Shown here: positions 1-11,100 of the stretch, in pieces
How the letters are laid out: each line of letters starts with the position of its first letter
How positions within the stretch are numbered: the first letter of the stretch is position 1
Assembly (NCBI GenBank): GCA_024195265.1
Contig: JAJLRJ010000008.1
Location: 1,059,501 to 1,123,500, forward strand
Source: Dendrophyllia cribrosa
Taxonomy: Eukaryota; Cnidaria; Anthozoa; Scleractinia; Dendrophylliidae
Direction of reading: 5' to 3'
Length of the DNA stretch: 64,000 bases
Notes under the pieces: generated by a model
Database searches by the model: none
What the model was told of the DNA's origin: nothing
What the model saw: only the letters and a program-made list of their open reading frames with translations
Translations under genes and position numbers: made by a program

Positions 1-1533
1 CAATGTAAGGACAAGTGAGACATCCATGAGTGGAGTTGCAGCGGAAAGTGCCAGAGGTGGGCTTTGGTGTCGTGTTAGTGTTTTTTAGTTTAGCTCTAAC
101 CAAAAGGTCGCGAAGGTTTGGTGAACGACGGTAAGCGATGAAAGGAACATCTTTAAATATTTTTTGCAGGTGATTTGTGGAATGGAGAATAGGTTGTTTC
201 TTGTGAAGTATTTCTTGAATATTAGGTAGTGCTGGGTTATAGGTGATGGTGAACGGGACTGAGGATTTATCTTTATCCCGATTATGTTCCAGTAATGTCT
301 CACTTCTGGGTATTTGTTTGGCTCTTGAGATTTGCTCTCTCACAAAACGTTCTTTATAACCTCTTTTTATTAAATATGAAAGTAATTCTGCTGACCGACG
401 CTCGAAGAATTCGTCTTTGGAACAAAGCCGACGTAAACGGAGGGCGAGGCTGTAGGGGATGGCTCTTTTTGTATGATGAGGATGACTTGAGGAGTGGAGT
501 AAGTACTGGTGTTTATCTGTAGGCTTGCAAAAAAGGTCAGTTTCAATTTTTCCATTTTTGAGTAGAACATTGACATCCAGGAAAGGAATTGAAGATGTGG
601 ACCGTTCACTAGTGAATTTGATAGTAGGATGGATGTTGTTGAGGTATGTGATGAAGTTGTCTAGTTTTTCTTCTCCGTGTGTCCATACCATTAGAATGTC
701 ATCTATGTATCTGAGCCAGAGAAAGGGTTGGTCAGCGTAATCTTTTAGTGCTTTCCTTTCGAAATCCCCCATAAAAAGGTTAGCGTAAGCAGGTGCCATT
801 CTAGTCCCCATCGCCGTACCATGTTGTTGTATAAAATGTTCGTCATTGAAAACAAAGTTGTTCATAGTCAGGATCATTCTTAGAAGATCACAGATAGATT
901 CAGAGGGGACGATTTTGTCAGTTCGTTGGCTAAGAGCTATTCTACATGCGTCGATTCCTTCGTTTGAAGGGATGTTCGTGTATAGAGAAGAGACGTCAAG
1001 GGTGACAAGCATGGCATTGCTAGGGAGGACATTGATTTCTTTAAGTTTGTTCAGCAGGTGGGTGGTGTTCTTTACATAAGATGGGAGTGTCTGCACCAGA
1101 GGATTAAGACGAAAACTAACGAACTCTGATATTTTTTCAGTAGGATGTCCATTTGCTGAGACAATAGGTCGACCTGGGTTTCCAGCTTTGTGAATTTAGG
1201 CCGGATATAAAAGCGACCAGCTTTTGGATCTTGCGGGGTTAAATAGCGGTGGGTTTCCTTGTCTATAATGCCCTCAGATAAAAGCCTTTTGAGGTAGAAA
1301 CGGACTCTTTTGTTAATGCTTTCGGTGGGATCTGCATTGACCTTCTTATAGAACTGTTGGTTGTTTAATTGTCTGTAGCATTCGTTTAGATAGTCTTGTC
1401 TGTTCATCACCACAGTACCAGATCCTTTGTCTGCAGGTTTGATGATGATGTCTGTCCGTCGTTGTAGTTTTTTTAGGGCGATTCGCTCTCTACGGGTTAA
1501 GTTGTCACGGACACAACTTTTATTTCTGTTGTC
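1..1533 (-). mobile_element. Penelope-like element, partial copy on the minus strand
   Basis: Reading leftward from about 1,533, the minus strand encodes the N-terminal part of a Penelope-like reverse transcriptase. It starts with a basic segment and the motif IIKPADKGSGTVVM (about 1,405-1,450), then continues through RT motifs to position 1 and off the window. A single A is missing from an A run near 1,196 (CCTAAATTC here, CCTAAAATTC in the plus copy at 1,551). This shifts the frame just after FYIRPK, so this copy is broken at that point; the RT frame downstream looks open to the window edge. From 1 to 1,218 it is nearly identical, inverted, to 1,537-2,754. The RT and GIY-YIG nuclease of this family drive retrotransposition in the nucleus. 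It is non-host coding sequence and probably a recent insertion or inversion. Confidence 0.88.
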
Positions 1534-2754
1534 ACAGCTTTTATATCCTGCCTAAAATTCACAAAGCTGGAAACCCAGGTCGACCTATTGTCTCAGCAAA
1601 TGGACATCCTACTGAAAAAATATCAGAGTTCGTTAGTTTTCATCTTAATCCTCTGGTGCAGACACTCCCATCTTATGTAAAGAACACCACCCACCTGCTG
1701 AACAAACTTAAAGAAATCAATGTCCTCCCTAGCAATGCCATGCTTGTCACCCTTGACGTCTCTTCTCTATACACGAACATCCCTTCAAACGAAGGAATCG
1801 ACGCATGTAGAATAGCTCTTAGCCAACGAACTGACAAAATCGTCCCCTCTGAATCTATCTGTGATCTTCTAAGAATGATCCTGACTATGAACAACTTTGT
1901 TTTCAATGACGAACATTTTATACAACAACATGGTACGGCGATGGGGACTAGAATGGCACCTGCTTACGCTAACCTTTTTATGGGGGATTTCGAAAGGAAA
2001 GCACTAAAAGATTACGCTGACCAACCCTTTCTCTGGCTCAGATACATAGATGACATTCTAATGGTATGGACACACGGAGAAGAAAAACTAGACAACTTCA
2101 TCACATACCTCAACAACATCCATCCTACTATCAAATTCACTAGTGAACGGTCCACATCTTCAATTCCTTTCCTGGATGTCAATGTTCTACTCAAAAATGG
2201 AAAAATTGAAACTGACCTCTTTTGCAAGCCTACAGATAAACACCAGTACTTACTCCACTCCTCAAGTCATCCTCATCATACAAAAAGAGCCATCCCCTAC
2301 AGCCTCGCCCTCCGTTTACGCCGGATTTGTTTCAAAGACGAATTCTTCGAGCGTCGGTCAGCAGAATTACTTTCATATTTAATAAAAAGAGGTTATAAAG
2401 AACGTTTTGTGAGAGAGCAAATCTCAAGAGCCAAACAAATACCCAGAAGTGAGACATTACTGGAACATAATCGGGATAAAGATAAATCCCCAGTCCTGTT
2501 CACCATCACCTATAACCCAGCACTACCTAATATTCAAGAAATATTTCACAAGAAACAACCTATTCTCCATTCCACAAATCACCTGCAAAAAATATTTAAA
2601 GATGTTCCTTTCATCGCTTACCGTCGTTCACCAAACCTTCGCGACCTTTTGGTTAGAGCTAAACTAAAAAACACTAACACGACACCAAAGCCCACCTCTG
2701 GCACTTTCCGCTGCAACTCCACTCATGGATGTCTCACTTGTCCTTACATTGACA
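1..2754. repeat. Large inverted repeat formed by two head-to-head Penelope copies
   Basis: Arm 1 is 1-1,218 and arm 2 is 1,537-2,754, reverse complements with only scattered differences. The unique centre (1,219-1,536) is the 5' RT region that only the minus copy keeps. The left arm continues outside the window. Penelope-like elements are known for tandem and inverted partial copies, so this could be one insertion event with an inverted segment or two insertions. Confidence 0.9.
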
Positions 2755-3137
2755 ATGGTAGAACTTCGTATACTTTTAGCAACACCGGGGAAATTAGACA
2801 AATAAAACAACATTTAACCTGTAATTCTAGTAACCTCACATATATGATAGAATGTAAAAAATGTAAAAAACAGTATATAGGGGAAACCAAACGCACGATT
2901 CGTGAACGCTTCACAGAACACAGACAAGGAACAAACAACCCACATCACGCCAATTCCACAGCAGCGGTCCCTACACATTTCAACTTACCAGGCCACTCTT
3001 CCGCAGACATGAGACTCATCCCGCTTGAACTGCAGCCTACCATCAATGCTTCCCGTCGAAAAGCACGCGAGGCCTTTTTAATTCATAGAGGGAACACTTT
3101 GTCACCAGAAGGCATTAACCGAAGGAACGAACGCTGA
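1534..3137 (+). CDS. Penelope-like reverse transcriptase with C-terminal GIY-YIG endonuclease (5'-truncated copy)
   Basis: The frame is open from about 1,536 to the TGA at 3,135-3,137, although the first usable start codon is later. It begins inside the RT with FYILPKIHKAGNPGRPIVS, typical of the Penelope family. Motif A is TLDVSSLYTNIP, motif B is QQHGTAMGTRMAPAY and motif C is RYIDDILM (about 2,040), carrying the two catalytic aspartates. After a thumb region comes a Cys-rich knuckle (C-x5-C-x2-C, 2,710-2,740). The GIY-YIG nuclease follows, with TYMIECKKC, QYIGE, the catalytic-type arginine in KRTIRERF, and the glutamate in KAREAFLIHR. The N-terminal third, present in the minus copy, is missing, so this copy is 5'-truncated but its remaining frame is intact. 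The protein would copy its own RNA and nick the target. The family assignment is firm; activity is unknown. Confidence 0.93.
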
Positions 3138-3345
3138 AATCATTTTTATATCATACACTCTATATGTCATATATTATTTTTATCTTATGTTTACAAGTGC
3201 GCTGTCTACATGTCATGTACTAGCCAATCATTTTTAACCATGTAATTTTCAAATTTTAGGAGCCGTTACAATATTTTCTTTCAGTACAGCCCTGGCCCTG
3301 AGGAAGACTAATACTATTAGTCGAAATATTGGCCATTGATAAATC
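3138..3345 (+). other. Penelope 3' untranslated end with a hammerhead-like hairpin
   Basis: Downstream of the stop codon, CTGAGGA (3,298-3,304) is followed by one A, then a perfect 7-bp stem GACTAAT / ATTAGTC (3,306-3,312 and 3,316-3,322) with a 3-nt loop, then GAAA (3,323-3,326) and TATTGG. This resembles the CUGANGA / stem II / GAAA core of the hammerhead ribozymes described in Penelope-like elements. The extra A before the stem and the lack of clear stems I and III mean cleavage is only a possibility. The same layout recurs at 30.7, 56.2 and 61.4 kb. Confidence 0.6.
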
Positions 3346-4429
3346 AGCCCTTTGCCGTAGTGCCAGCCTTGCATTCAGTTTTGTATTTTCAAATTATAAC
3401 CGTTTCACAATTTGTTTACTATACAAAATATTGTAACGACTTTCCGTATCTCCATTAAATCCCCTGAAGAAGGACAGCTCATTCTCTAGTTGTATATTTT
3501 TTCTTCGCTGTTTTTTCCTCAGAGGTTTTACTGTAGTTGCAGGGAATGAATTGGTTCTTTATTGGTTTTATTTTCTATTTGGTCGCAGGGACTAGTCGCA
3601 CGAGCAGTACGCATGAGGAGACTGGTGGGAGGTGAGAGCTCTCACCACCGCGCCATCCCTGCTCCCCTTGTTCCACGGTTACTTCTTTTATTTGATCGCA
3701 GCGACTAGTTGTTATTTGTTTTTTCTTTAATAGCGCTGTGTTGGCTTTGATCACGCACAAACCACAATGGGTTTTGTTCTGTGTTTTAGCAACCCACCAA
3801 TGGGAACGCTTGCCAAGGTTGTCCAGCAATAGTCTGTGAGCGTAAAACAAAAGGTATTTCTTGTTATTACGGATGTCTGAAATTAATGTTGCTCAGTGTC
3901 TTGAATCTTGTTTCAAATCATTGGTGAACGAAACATCATAGAGTTTTAGTGGTGTTTGTTTCTCTCCGAGGCATGAGATCGCGCGACGACCGGGGGCGAA
4001 TTTCGCGTTCGTTTGCGTGATCGCCCACTCGACTCAGATCCCAGAGTGAAAGAGAAAGAGACACCAAGAATTTGCATGGAACGGCTTTTAAACACTGAAA
4101 GGCTTAGCTCCTCCCCCATTTCACACCATTTGGGTATGAAATGCAAATTAAGGCGTCTTTCAGCCACAAAACTTGGTTAACTTGCGCGTCCTTTAAATAT
4201 AATTTGCTTCAAAAATCTAATTGAACCAAGATTTTACCTAAGCAAAAAAGAAATAGAACTTCATAAAGACTTCTGATATAACTTTCATAAAGTTTCTTCA
4301 AATTGTGTTAGCAATGGTCCTAGTAATGACGCATGTTTTTTGTCAGTTGTCATGTTATGCTTCAGTGGCCGATTGACGACATTGTTCAAGTGATATATCA
4401 ATTGTATCGTTCGCCAATCACAGACATTA
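3346..4429. other. Intergenic, no supported gene
   Basis: I see no coding region with homology or splice structure. Two imperfect copies of a GGTCGCAG-GACTAGT-like phrase lie near 3,580 and 3,690. The open frames here are short and have no recognisable domains. Confidence 0.5.
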
Positions 4430-4795
4430 GGGAGCTTAAGCAACGACGACGGCAACGCCAAGGAAAACGTCACTTGAAAAAAGGATTCGCGCTATTTTAA
4501 ACTACTTTGCAGTTGCTCCAATTTGTTTAGTTTGTCTAATGTGACTGGATTGTCCAGGAGCTGAATTTAAGGGGATGGCTTTTCGGTTCAAATGGAGAAA
4601 GGAAAATTAACCGTCGTGTGTTCACGTTCTCCAAAAAACCTATAATTTGATCATTTGACGTTGTTGTTTTGCAGGGAACGGCAAAGAAATGTACCAAAAT
4701 GTAAAACGCACGTGCAGAGGCATTGTTTTCGCTCATTAAGCCTATTGTTTTGTGCCGTTCTCGCTGCCGTCGGCGTCGTGGTTGCTTAAGCTCCC
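4430..4795. mobile_element. 366-bp MITE with Harbinger-like termini
   Basis: The left end GGGAGCTTAAGCAACGACGA and the right end, reverse complement GGGAGCTTAAGCAACCACGA, form TIRs of about 30 bp that continue as GACGGC-type sequence. The flanks are TTA on the left and TAT on the right, compatible with a 3-bp target-site duplication of PIF/Harbinger type that has since changed. There is no transposase, so it is non-autonomous. Confidence 0.75.
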
Positions 4796-4984
4796 TATCG
4801 TTTGGACAGCTACGACCCCGCTCGACTGGAGGTGAGAATGGCCAGGCCGAGCTCCTTTTATACGGAAACTTCATGTTTAATTTGGTGTCGAACTGACTTC
4901 ACATAATTTATGCTTTTTTTATTAGTGGTCATTGGTAAATAATCTCAACCAATCAGTAGAAGTAGTAAACTACATGTACATGCA

Positions 4985-5335
4985 AAACTAATCCCGATTT
5001 GCTTGCATTCCTTTTCCCGCGCTTGTGTCGGTTACATGTATTTGCTTCGAGGTCTGATTGGTTTGATTGTCTGCGTCCGTTGTGATTGGCCATAGTGCTT
5101 ACCTGTCCCTTGAAGGAGTATCGAAAGTAATTTCGCGATGGATTTGGTTTTGCATTGCTACACTTTGGCTAAAAATCTCGCGCCACTTTCTTAACTAATC
5201 GTAAGTAAAACCAAAACAGTCGTATTGGCTTCGCGTTTTGATTGGTTTATTGATTTGTCTGCGCCCGTTGTGATTGGCCAGAATAATTACTTTGCTTTTG
5301 GTTATGCGACAATCAATTGAAAACCGTTCTAAATT
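4985..5335 (+). repeat. Dispersed TIR repeat family, two partial copies
   Basis: Two adjacent partial copies share the phrases GTCTGCG-CCGTTGTGATTGGCCA and AAAACCAAAAC, and the second ends in a CAATCAATTGAAAACCG terminus. The same family occurs at 9,226-9,500 and, inverted, at 51,000-51,285. All copies are rich in CCAAT/ATTGG, so they may bring NF-Y-like sites; that role is inference. Confidence 0.65.
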
Positions 5336-5399
5336 GAGGCATCCCCGTGAGCAGTTTTGAACTTAATCGTATCAATAACAAAATTCTCGATTGTGATTG

Positions 5400-5940
5400 G
5401 TCATCCACTCGCCTATTTCTTACGTAATTGGCGCGCGGTCACGTGGGTGTCCAATTACAGCTATCCAATAGGCCATTTCCGAGTTACGTTATGCCTCGTT
5501 GTCAAAGCGAGGCTAGGTGCACAACCTTTCATATTAAAATGAGTTTTTATTCAAATGCAAATAAAACTCATTTTCATATGAAAGGTTGTGCACCTAGCCT
5601 CGCTTTGACAACGAGGCATAACGTAACTCGGAAATGGCCTATTACAACTTTTTGTAATTGGATAGCTGTAATTGGACACCTACGTCGCGAGCGCGTCAAT
5701 CAGGTGAACTTAAATGGGTTCTTTTTTTCGCGGCTGTTTCCTCCCGCTTTCAAACTGATAGAAAGTGTATATCCTTGACGTTTTGAGTACAAAAAACTCC
5801 ACATACTGGATAGACTTTTTAAATCTCGAATTTTATTGATTCGATTAATTAGCAATTGAACTTCGTGTCGTACAATTCTAGGGTAATCGATTACTCCCTG
5901 AATTGTACTCCACTCAGTCCAATTACTATTACTTATAGCG
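5400..5940 (-). mobile_element. Dispersed repeat interrupted by a nested palindromic MITE
   Basis: The outer repeat contains ACAGCTATCC near 5,458, a TTGACGTTTTGAGTACA segment near 5,774, and an AGTCCAATTACTATTAC segment near 5,917. These match, inverted and in the same order, the uninterrupted sequence at 52,530-52,830. The outer repeat is split at 5,467-5,643 by a nearly perfect palindrome found only here. Three short open frames across it are repeat sequence, not genes. Confidence 0.75.
5467..5643. repeat. Near-perfect palindrome (MITE), arms about 82 bp
   Basis: The arms 5,467-5,549 and 5,561-5,643 are reverse complements with very few differences, for example ATAGGCCATTTCCGAGTTAC on one side and its complement on the other, around a loop of about 10 nt. 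Transcribed, it would fold into a single long hairpin. The 52.7-kb relative lacks it, which marks it as a later insertion. Confidence 0.85.
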
Positions 5941-6019
5941 AGTTCCTGGACTATGGAAACACACTGTCATATCGGAGACGGGTGTCGGTAACAATTAAAA
6001 CAACAACAACAACAACAAA

Positions 6020-7959
6020 TACAAATCATCGTTCACGGTGCAACTGAATTTTAATATCCTAAATAGCATTTTATGCGTTGCATTTTTTTTCTTAACTAAA
6101 AAACTAAATCTAAATGCGGAACCTCGCCACTCGGACATGACAGTTCGCTTCCTGGCGAACACATGTAATGTTTTTCAATAAAAATTTCTCCAAAATACAA
6201 GTATATACAGTGATTATTATGATCCAACGAAAAGTATACAAGTGACGAGATCCCTTATATTTGCAAAACTCCCTCTTTTGACAAATAACGGTCGGTGTGG
6301 CCTAACCTGCGTCGTAGGTGAAGACATAATTTAGTTCTCGCGCAAATAATTGACAAGGGCACGACCAAAGAGAGATGTTAATAACCTACTTTACTGTTAA
6401 GTTTACTGAAAAAGTCTCCACCGAGAGTGATCGAAAGGTCACCACAATGGAGTACTGCTCAATAGCTTTCATTTGAATCGACACTGTAGGACTTCATCCA
6501 GACTCAAAAGTTAGAATCACCTTGTACAATTAAAAGTTAATAACGTACGGTCCTAAGCAAAATTTCCGCGTCCTGTTTCACACTCTTTCAGTTTTATACC
6601 CGTTCATTTTTGTCACCTCGATTTTACTTTACATTTTTACTTCGACAGCAAAACTTGAGACGTGTCGCGTAGTTCTAACCCTTTCTGATGAAATCCTACG
6701 ATGTGACCATTTAAGTGAAAGCTCTCGGGCACCGTCCGAAACAGATATTTGGCTGTACATCTTACAGAGAGTTTACTTACAGTAAAATGAGTGAGAAAGT
6801 TGACTTTACTTTTAAATGGTAAGTTAAATAAAGAGCGATGTTCACTTCAGCCTAGAGCTACATGTAAGTACTATTTTATGTGGCAAGTCTACAAAAAAAC
6901 TCCATATAATTTCAGATTCTTTTGGTTCCTTTAGTGAGAAATGGAAACAGGAAATTCGTCACGCGACCTTGCCATTGAAGTTATGTTACTAAGCAACCCG
7001 ACACTGGGCTCAATTACAACCCGACAATGGTATTTGACAAAATAGCACTCATTCCAAGGCTATCATGTCAGAGTTTTTTTTTTTCTGAGTAATATTTCTA
7101 CTATCTCTCACAGATGTTAGCCAATGCAGGCCATGAAGGAGTTTACATTTTAAGCTTAAGTATTCATAGAGCAAAAACTGATATAAAGGATCCTACAACT
7201 ATACAAGAACCCTCTATTTCAAATGTAACCAAACAAAACAGTACTATAAAAAAAAGAACTTCGTATATACAAATCTCACAGGGAATGTCTGGTTATTCTC
7301 CATTATAGGTTCTTGTTTTCTAACAAAAACAGTATTTCATGTTCCTTTGTACAAGACTCCAAGCCTTCGCTATCTCAGCTGCCATTTCAGTTGTTAAGTA
7401 AAGCTGGTAGATGCACCGTGCAATGCTCAATAACTCCTGTAAGCCGCCCAGGGAGTAGGAATACACTGATCAACTCAGCCGGTCCCTTATTAGAAACAAC
7501 TCCTTTACAAATTTCACATTATTGGTGGTGACCCATTTGCTTTTTGCATCATGGATTGATCAGCACTTACTGTTTGGCAGACGTTTGTCTTTTGTAAAAA
7601 TGACAGGCAGACTACAGATCTCATCAAACAGGGTCTTGTGTTGAACATTACAGTGTACATTGTAGTGTTGTTCTCTTTTCCATGCTAGGATCCAGGCACA
7701 GGCTTCTAGAAATCTCCTTTTCTTTCTCTCTTATTGACCTCTTCAACACAAACACAACGGAATGTTACAGCAGTGCACTCTACAACAACAACTATGTGTT
7801 AACAACAACTAAACTTCATCCTTGAAGTGTCTGATATTCTCCTCAATCCAACACTGTAGGTTCTATTAGTAGTAACCCTCCACACAATGTATGGCGATTT
7901 AGCACTGGTGTATTGCTACCATAAATAAATATTCATAGTTAATACATAACCAGTGTGTG
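6020..7959 (-). other. Probable 3' flank and 3' UTR of the VWC-domain gene; one dispersed repeat copy
   Basis: No coding region is supported. The part next to 7,960 is expected to be 3' UTR of the minus-strand gene, but I could not fix a polyadenylation site. A copy of the dispersed repeat containing CTTTCATTTGAAT and GACTCAAAAGTTAGAA lies at about 6,420-6,545, with a related piece near 6,690-6,735. Confidence 0.4.
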
Positions 7960-8147
7960 CTATACATCTGTAGCATCTCTGGAGTTTATCTCATAAGGAG
8001 GTGGTGGTTCATTTGGTGTGAATGGAGGAGAAGCATAATGTGGTTTCCTAAAACTGTATCTCCCTCTTCCAGGGGTGTAGGGGGGAGGTGGTTCTATTCC
8101 ATCATTGGTTTCTTCTACGATAGCAGCAAGTCTGTTATTAAGAGGTC
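7960..8147 (-). CDS. Exon 4 of the membrane protein: cytoplasmic PPxY tail and stop
   Basis: After the acceptor CACTTGCAG the exon encodes GPLNNRLAAIVEETNDGIEP, then PPPYTPGRGRYSF, and ends PPPPYEINSRDATDV with a TAG at 7,960-7,962. Two PPxY motifs about 30 residues apart could bind tandem WW domains. The reading frame continues cleanly from exon 3. Confidence 0.82.
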
Positions 8148-11100
8148 CTGCAAGTGAAGTAAAATATTATGAAAAGGTTATTTTCAGGTTGTAAAAACAC
8201 ATTAAAGTTTTTACATGTAATTTTATGTTTATGAGACCAAATGGGAACATCTAATCTGCTATTTGCTATCCCACCCCTATGATCTGCAATATAGTCTTTA
8301 TAATTGTGACATGTCTAATAAGTTATTTATGAGAAATATCTCATGCCAGTCATTTGCTTCTTTTTCCTTTTAAGGGTTTTGAATTACATGTAGCATAAAG
8401 TGACGTGAGTATAGCTACTCCTCCCTGGGTAGGATACAGTGTACTAGTAAATTACAAGGTTTTTAGGTTCCCACCAACAAGTTGTTGACACCAACAGTTT
8501 AAGTTGTTGAAACTTAAATAAAGTTATCATTGGAAAACGTTGGTATTGACCTACCAAAACTTTGTCTTTTTTGTTATGGTTTGGACTAAGCATAAAATGA
8601 CACTGAGTAGAATATCTAAGCTACTTCTTTGCAAGTCCAACAAGTTGAAGCAAAGCTGCTTGTCTACTTACCTGGTCTTAGATTTTGTGACTGCTCCAGC
8701 ACTTCATTTCTCATTCGATTTCTTTGATTTTTCTTGCGATTTCTATCAATGACAAATATGAGGAGTACAAGCAGCAGTAATAGTCCCACTGATAAGCTAA
8801 TGATTATTGCGAGCTCAGCAGCTTCTGAGTTGGCACCTGGTAAAAAATAACAAACAAACATTATTCTACCATCAAATAACTTCTCAGTTAGTCAGATATG
8901 AACTAATATCCATCTTATCCTACATAGCTGGCAGCAGTGTTTGCGCGATGGCAAAGTTTTGGCCATGAACCACAAATATAAGCAGCAAAGGTGCAATAAG
9001 AATAGAGGGAGGCAGTTGAATGTTCTCCGGAGCTTCACTGCTCTTTATACGGCTCTTCCATCAAAACTTTGTCCTTGTGCATAGAATCCCAAAAGCTATG
9101 CTGGTTTAGTATTGGAAAATACCAGAACAAAATACCAGAACTTCCCAGCATTTTCAGATCTTGGTACATGTACAGGTGATGCTTGGAAATGATTCCTTGT
9201 TGTTTCCTTCTTGATCAGTCTATTAGAGCAGTTATCATTTGAGTGTCAAAAGCAATCTTGCAATTGCTTTGGTTTTGCATTGCCACTGTTTGTGATTGGC
9301 TAAAACATCTTGTGCAACTTTCTTAACCGATCAGAAGTAAAACCAAAACCAATCATAACTTGCCCCACACGTTTTCTCACACTTGATGCCAGCTGCATGT
9401 ATTTGCTTCAAGCTTAATTGGACTGTCTGCAACTGTTGTGATTGGCCAGAGTGATTACTTGGTTTTTGTTTTACGACATTCAATTGAAATCCACTCTATA
9501 CAGTATTGTCAGTCATGATGTCACAGATGCCTCTCTAAAGCAGATAGTAAGTGCCAGCTGTGACAGTGTCTGACTTAGTGAAAGTTGACTGTACACAGAC
9601 AACAAGTACGGATCTTATATTCATCTCTTTTCCACTAACCTGAAGGACATGTGTATGCACAACATTTCCCAGGTATGGCTTTGTAGTTGTCACATGTTGG
9701 CACTGCGCAGTCTGTTTTAATACATTCCTTTGCCTGGCCACTCAAACATTTGCAGTGAAGACAAAAATTATCCCCCTCCGGGACAAATGGATCCCCATGG
9801 TTTACTTTATTTCCATTAATGTCTGTGCAAAATGATTCTATGGAGAAAAAAAAAATCATGTTCAACAAAAAATTCTGCACTTCTTTTAATGTATAAAATT
9901 GTGTGGACTGAATGTGCATTTAAATAAGTTTGAATGATATGAATATTCCTGTGCGATGAATTAATGATAACATTTTAAGCAAAACTAAACCATGCTTTGA
10001 TGTGATCCTGATATAGATTTCAACCCTGTTAAAATGTGATGGGAGCTATGTGCAGTGCCATCAATAAGGACTGGGGCCCAGCGATTTTCCCAGGCTATTA
10101 TGTGTAGCCCTGACCGCTTTGAGAGAAAAACAAAACATTGACAACATCAGAGACCAATATTCCCTGGCTATTTTCTTCACTTTCCTGCCTATTTAAAAAA
10201 ATAGTGACAGCCCTGCATCTACAGATAATAGCTTCACACACAGTGCTCATTGGACTTCATATTGGGTTATTAAACCTACTACTACAAAATATTTTGAGAG
10301 GTTGGAAAATAGGACAAATTGAATAACATAGATTTGAAGTGGAAATACAGTGTATGGCTTTAAAGGTGTAAATTCATGCTGAATACTAACAAGCTTGTCT
10401 TGCAGAAGATTTTTTCTGATGAGAAAAACTCAGGGTGAGACAGAATTTAAGTTTTCTTGTATGCTAACTCAGATAGTAAATCCTTCATTACAGAAATATA
10501 TTTTACACTCTTTTCCATGCCCATGACAAACCTTTGAGACAAAACGTCTGGCATGCTTATGCATAAGTGTTACATACAAGTTCTAAATCAAATGTTGTCC
10601 ATCAGTTGTCTATTGACTGTTTTAAAGCCCAGACCACAATGCTTAGGACTAAAATAAATACCCTTCTCTTTTCAAATAGCAATTTGGGTTATCCAATGTA
10701 CAGCTGTACTGCCTCTTCCAAAATGCAGTGTTCTACAGTGTATGCATGATTAGATGGATAAGTAATAAGTCATAACTTCAGATTACTGCAAGAGGGAACC
10801 ACTATACATGTATATATAGTCTGGCCTACCAAACTAAACACTTAAACATATTTGCAAAATTGCAGAAGGTCACACGACTGCAAGCCAACAGGCTAAATTA
10901 TCAGTTGCTTTTGGAGAAATGAACAGATAATCAAAATTAATGTACTACATGTAATGCCACTGTTCATGTACAGTACATAGATGTATATTAATATATAGAT
11001 GTATATATATATACAGTCAAATGAGTGGTTGTGATTTTTGGGAAAATGCACACTGTGTATTATTTTGTGAAGTTGGGAACTGAAAGCTGCAAATACTAGT

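Noticed and set aside
370..2382. Several 60-80 residue frames repeated on both strands at 370-740 and 2,012-2,382.
   Set aside because: They are shadows of the Penelope RT frame in its two inverted copies.
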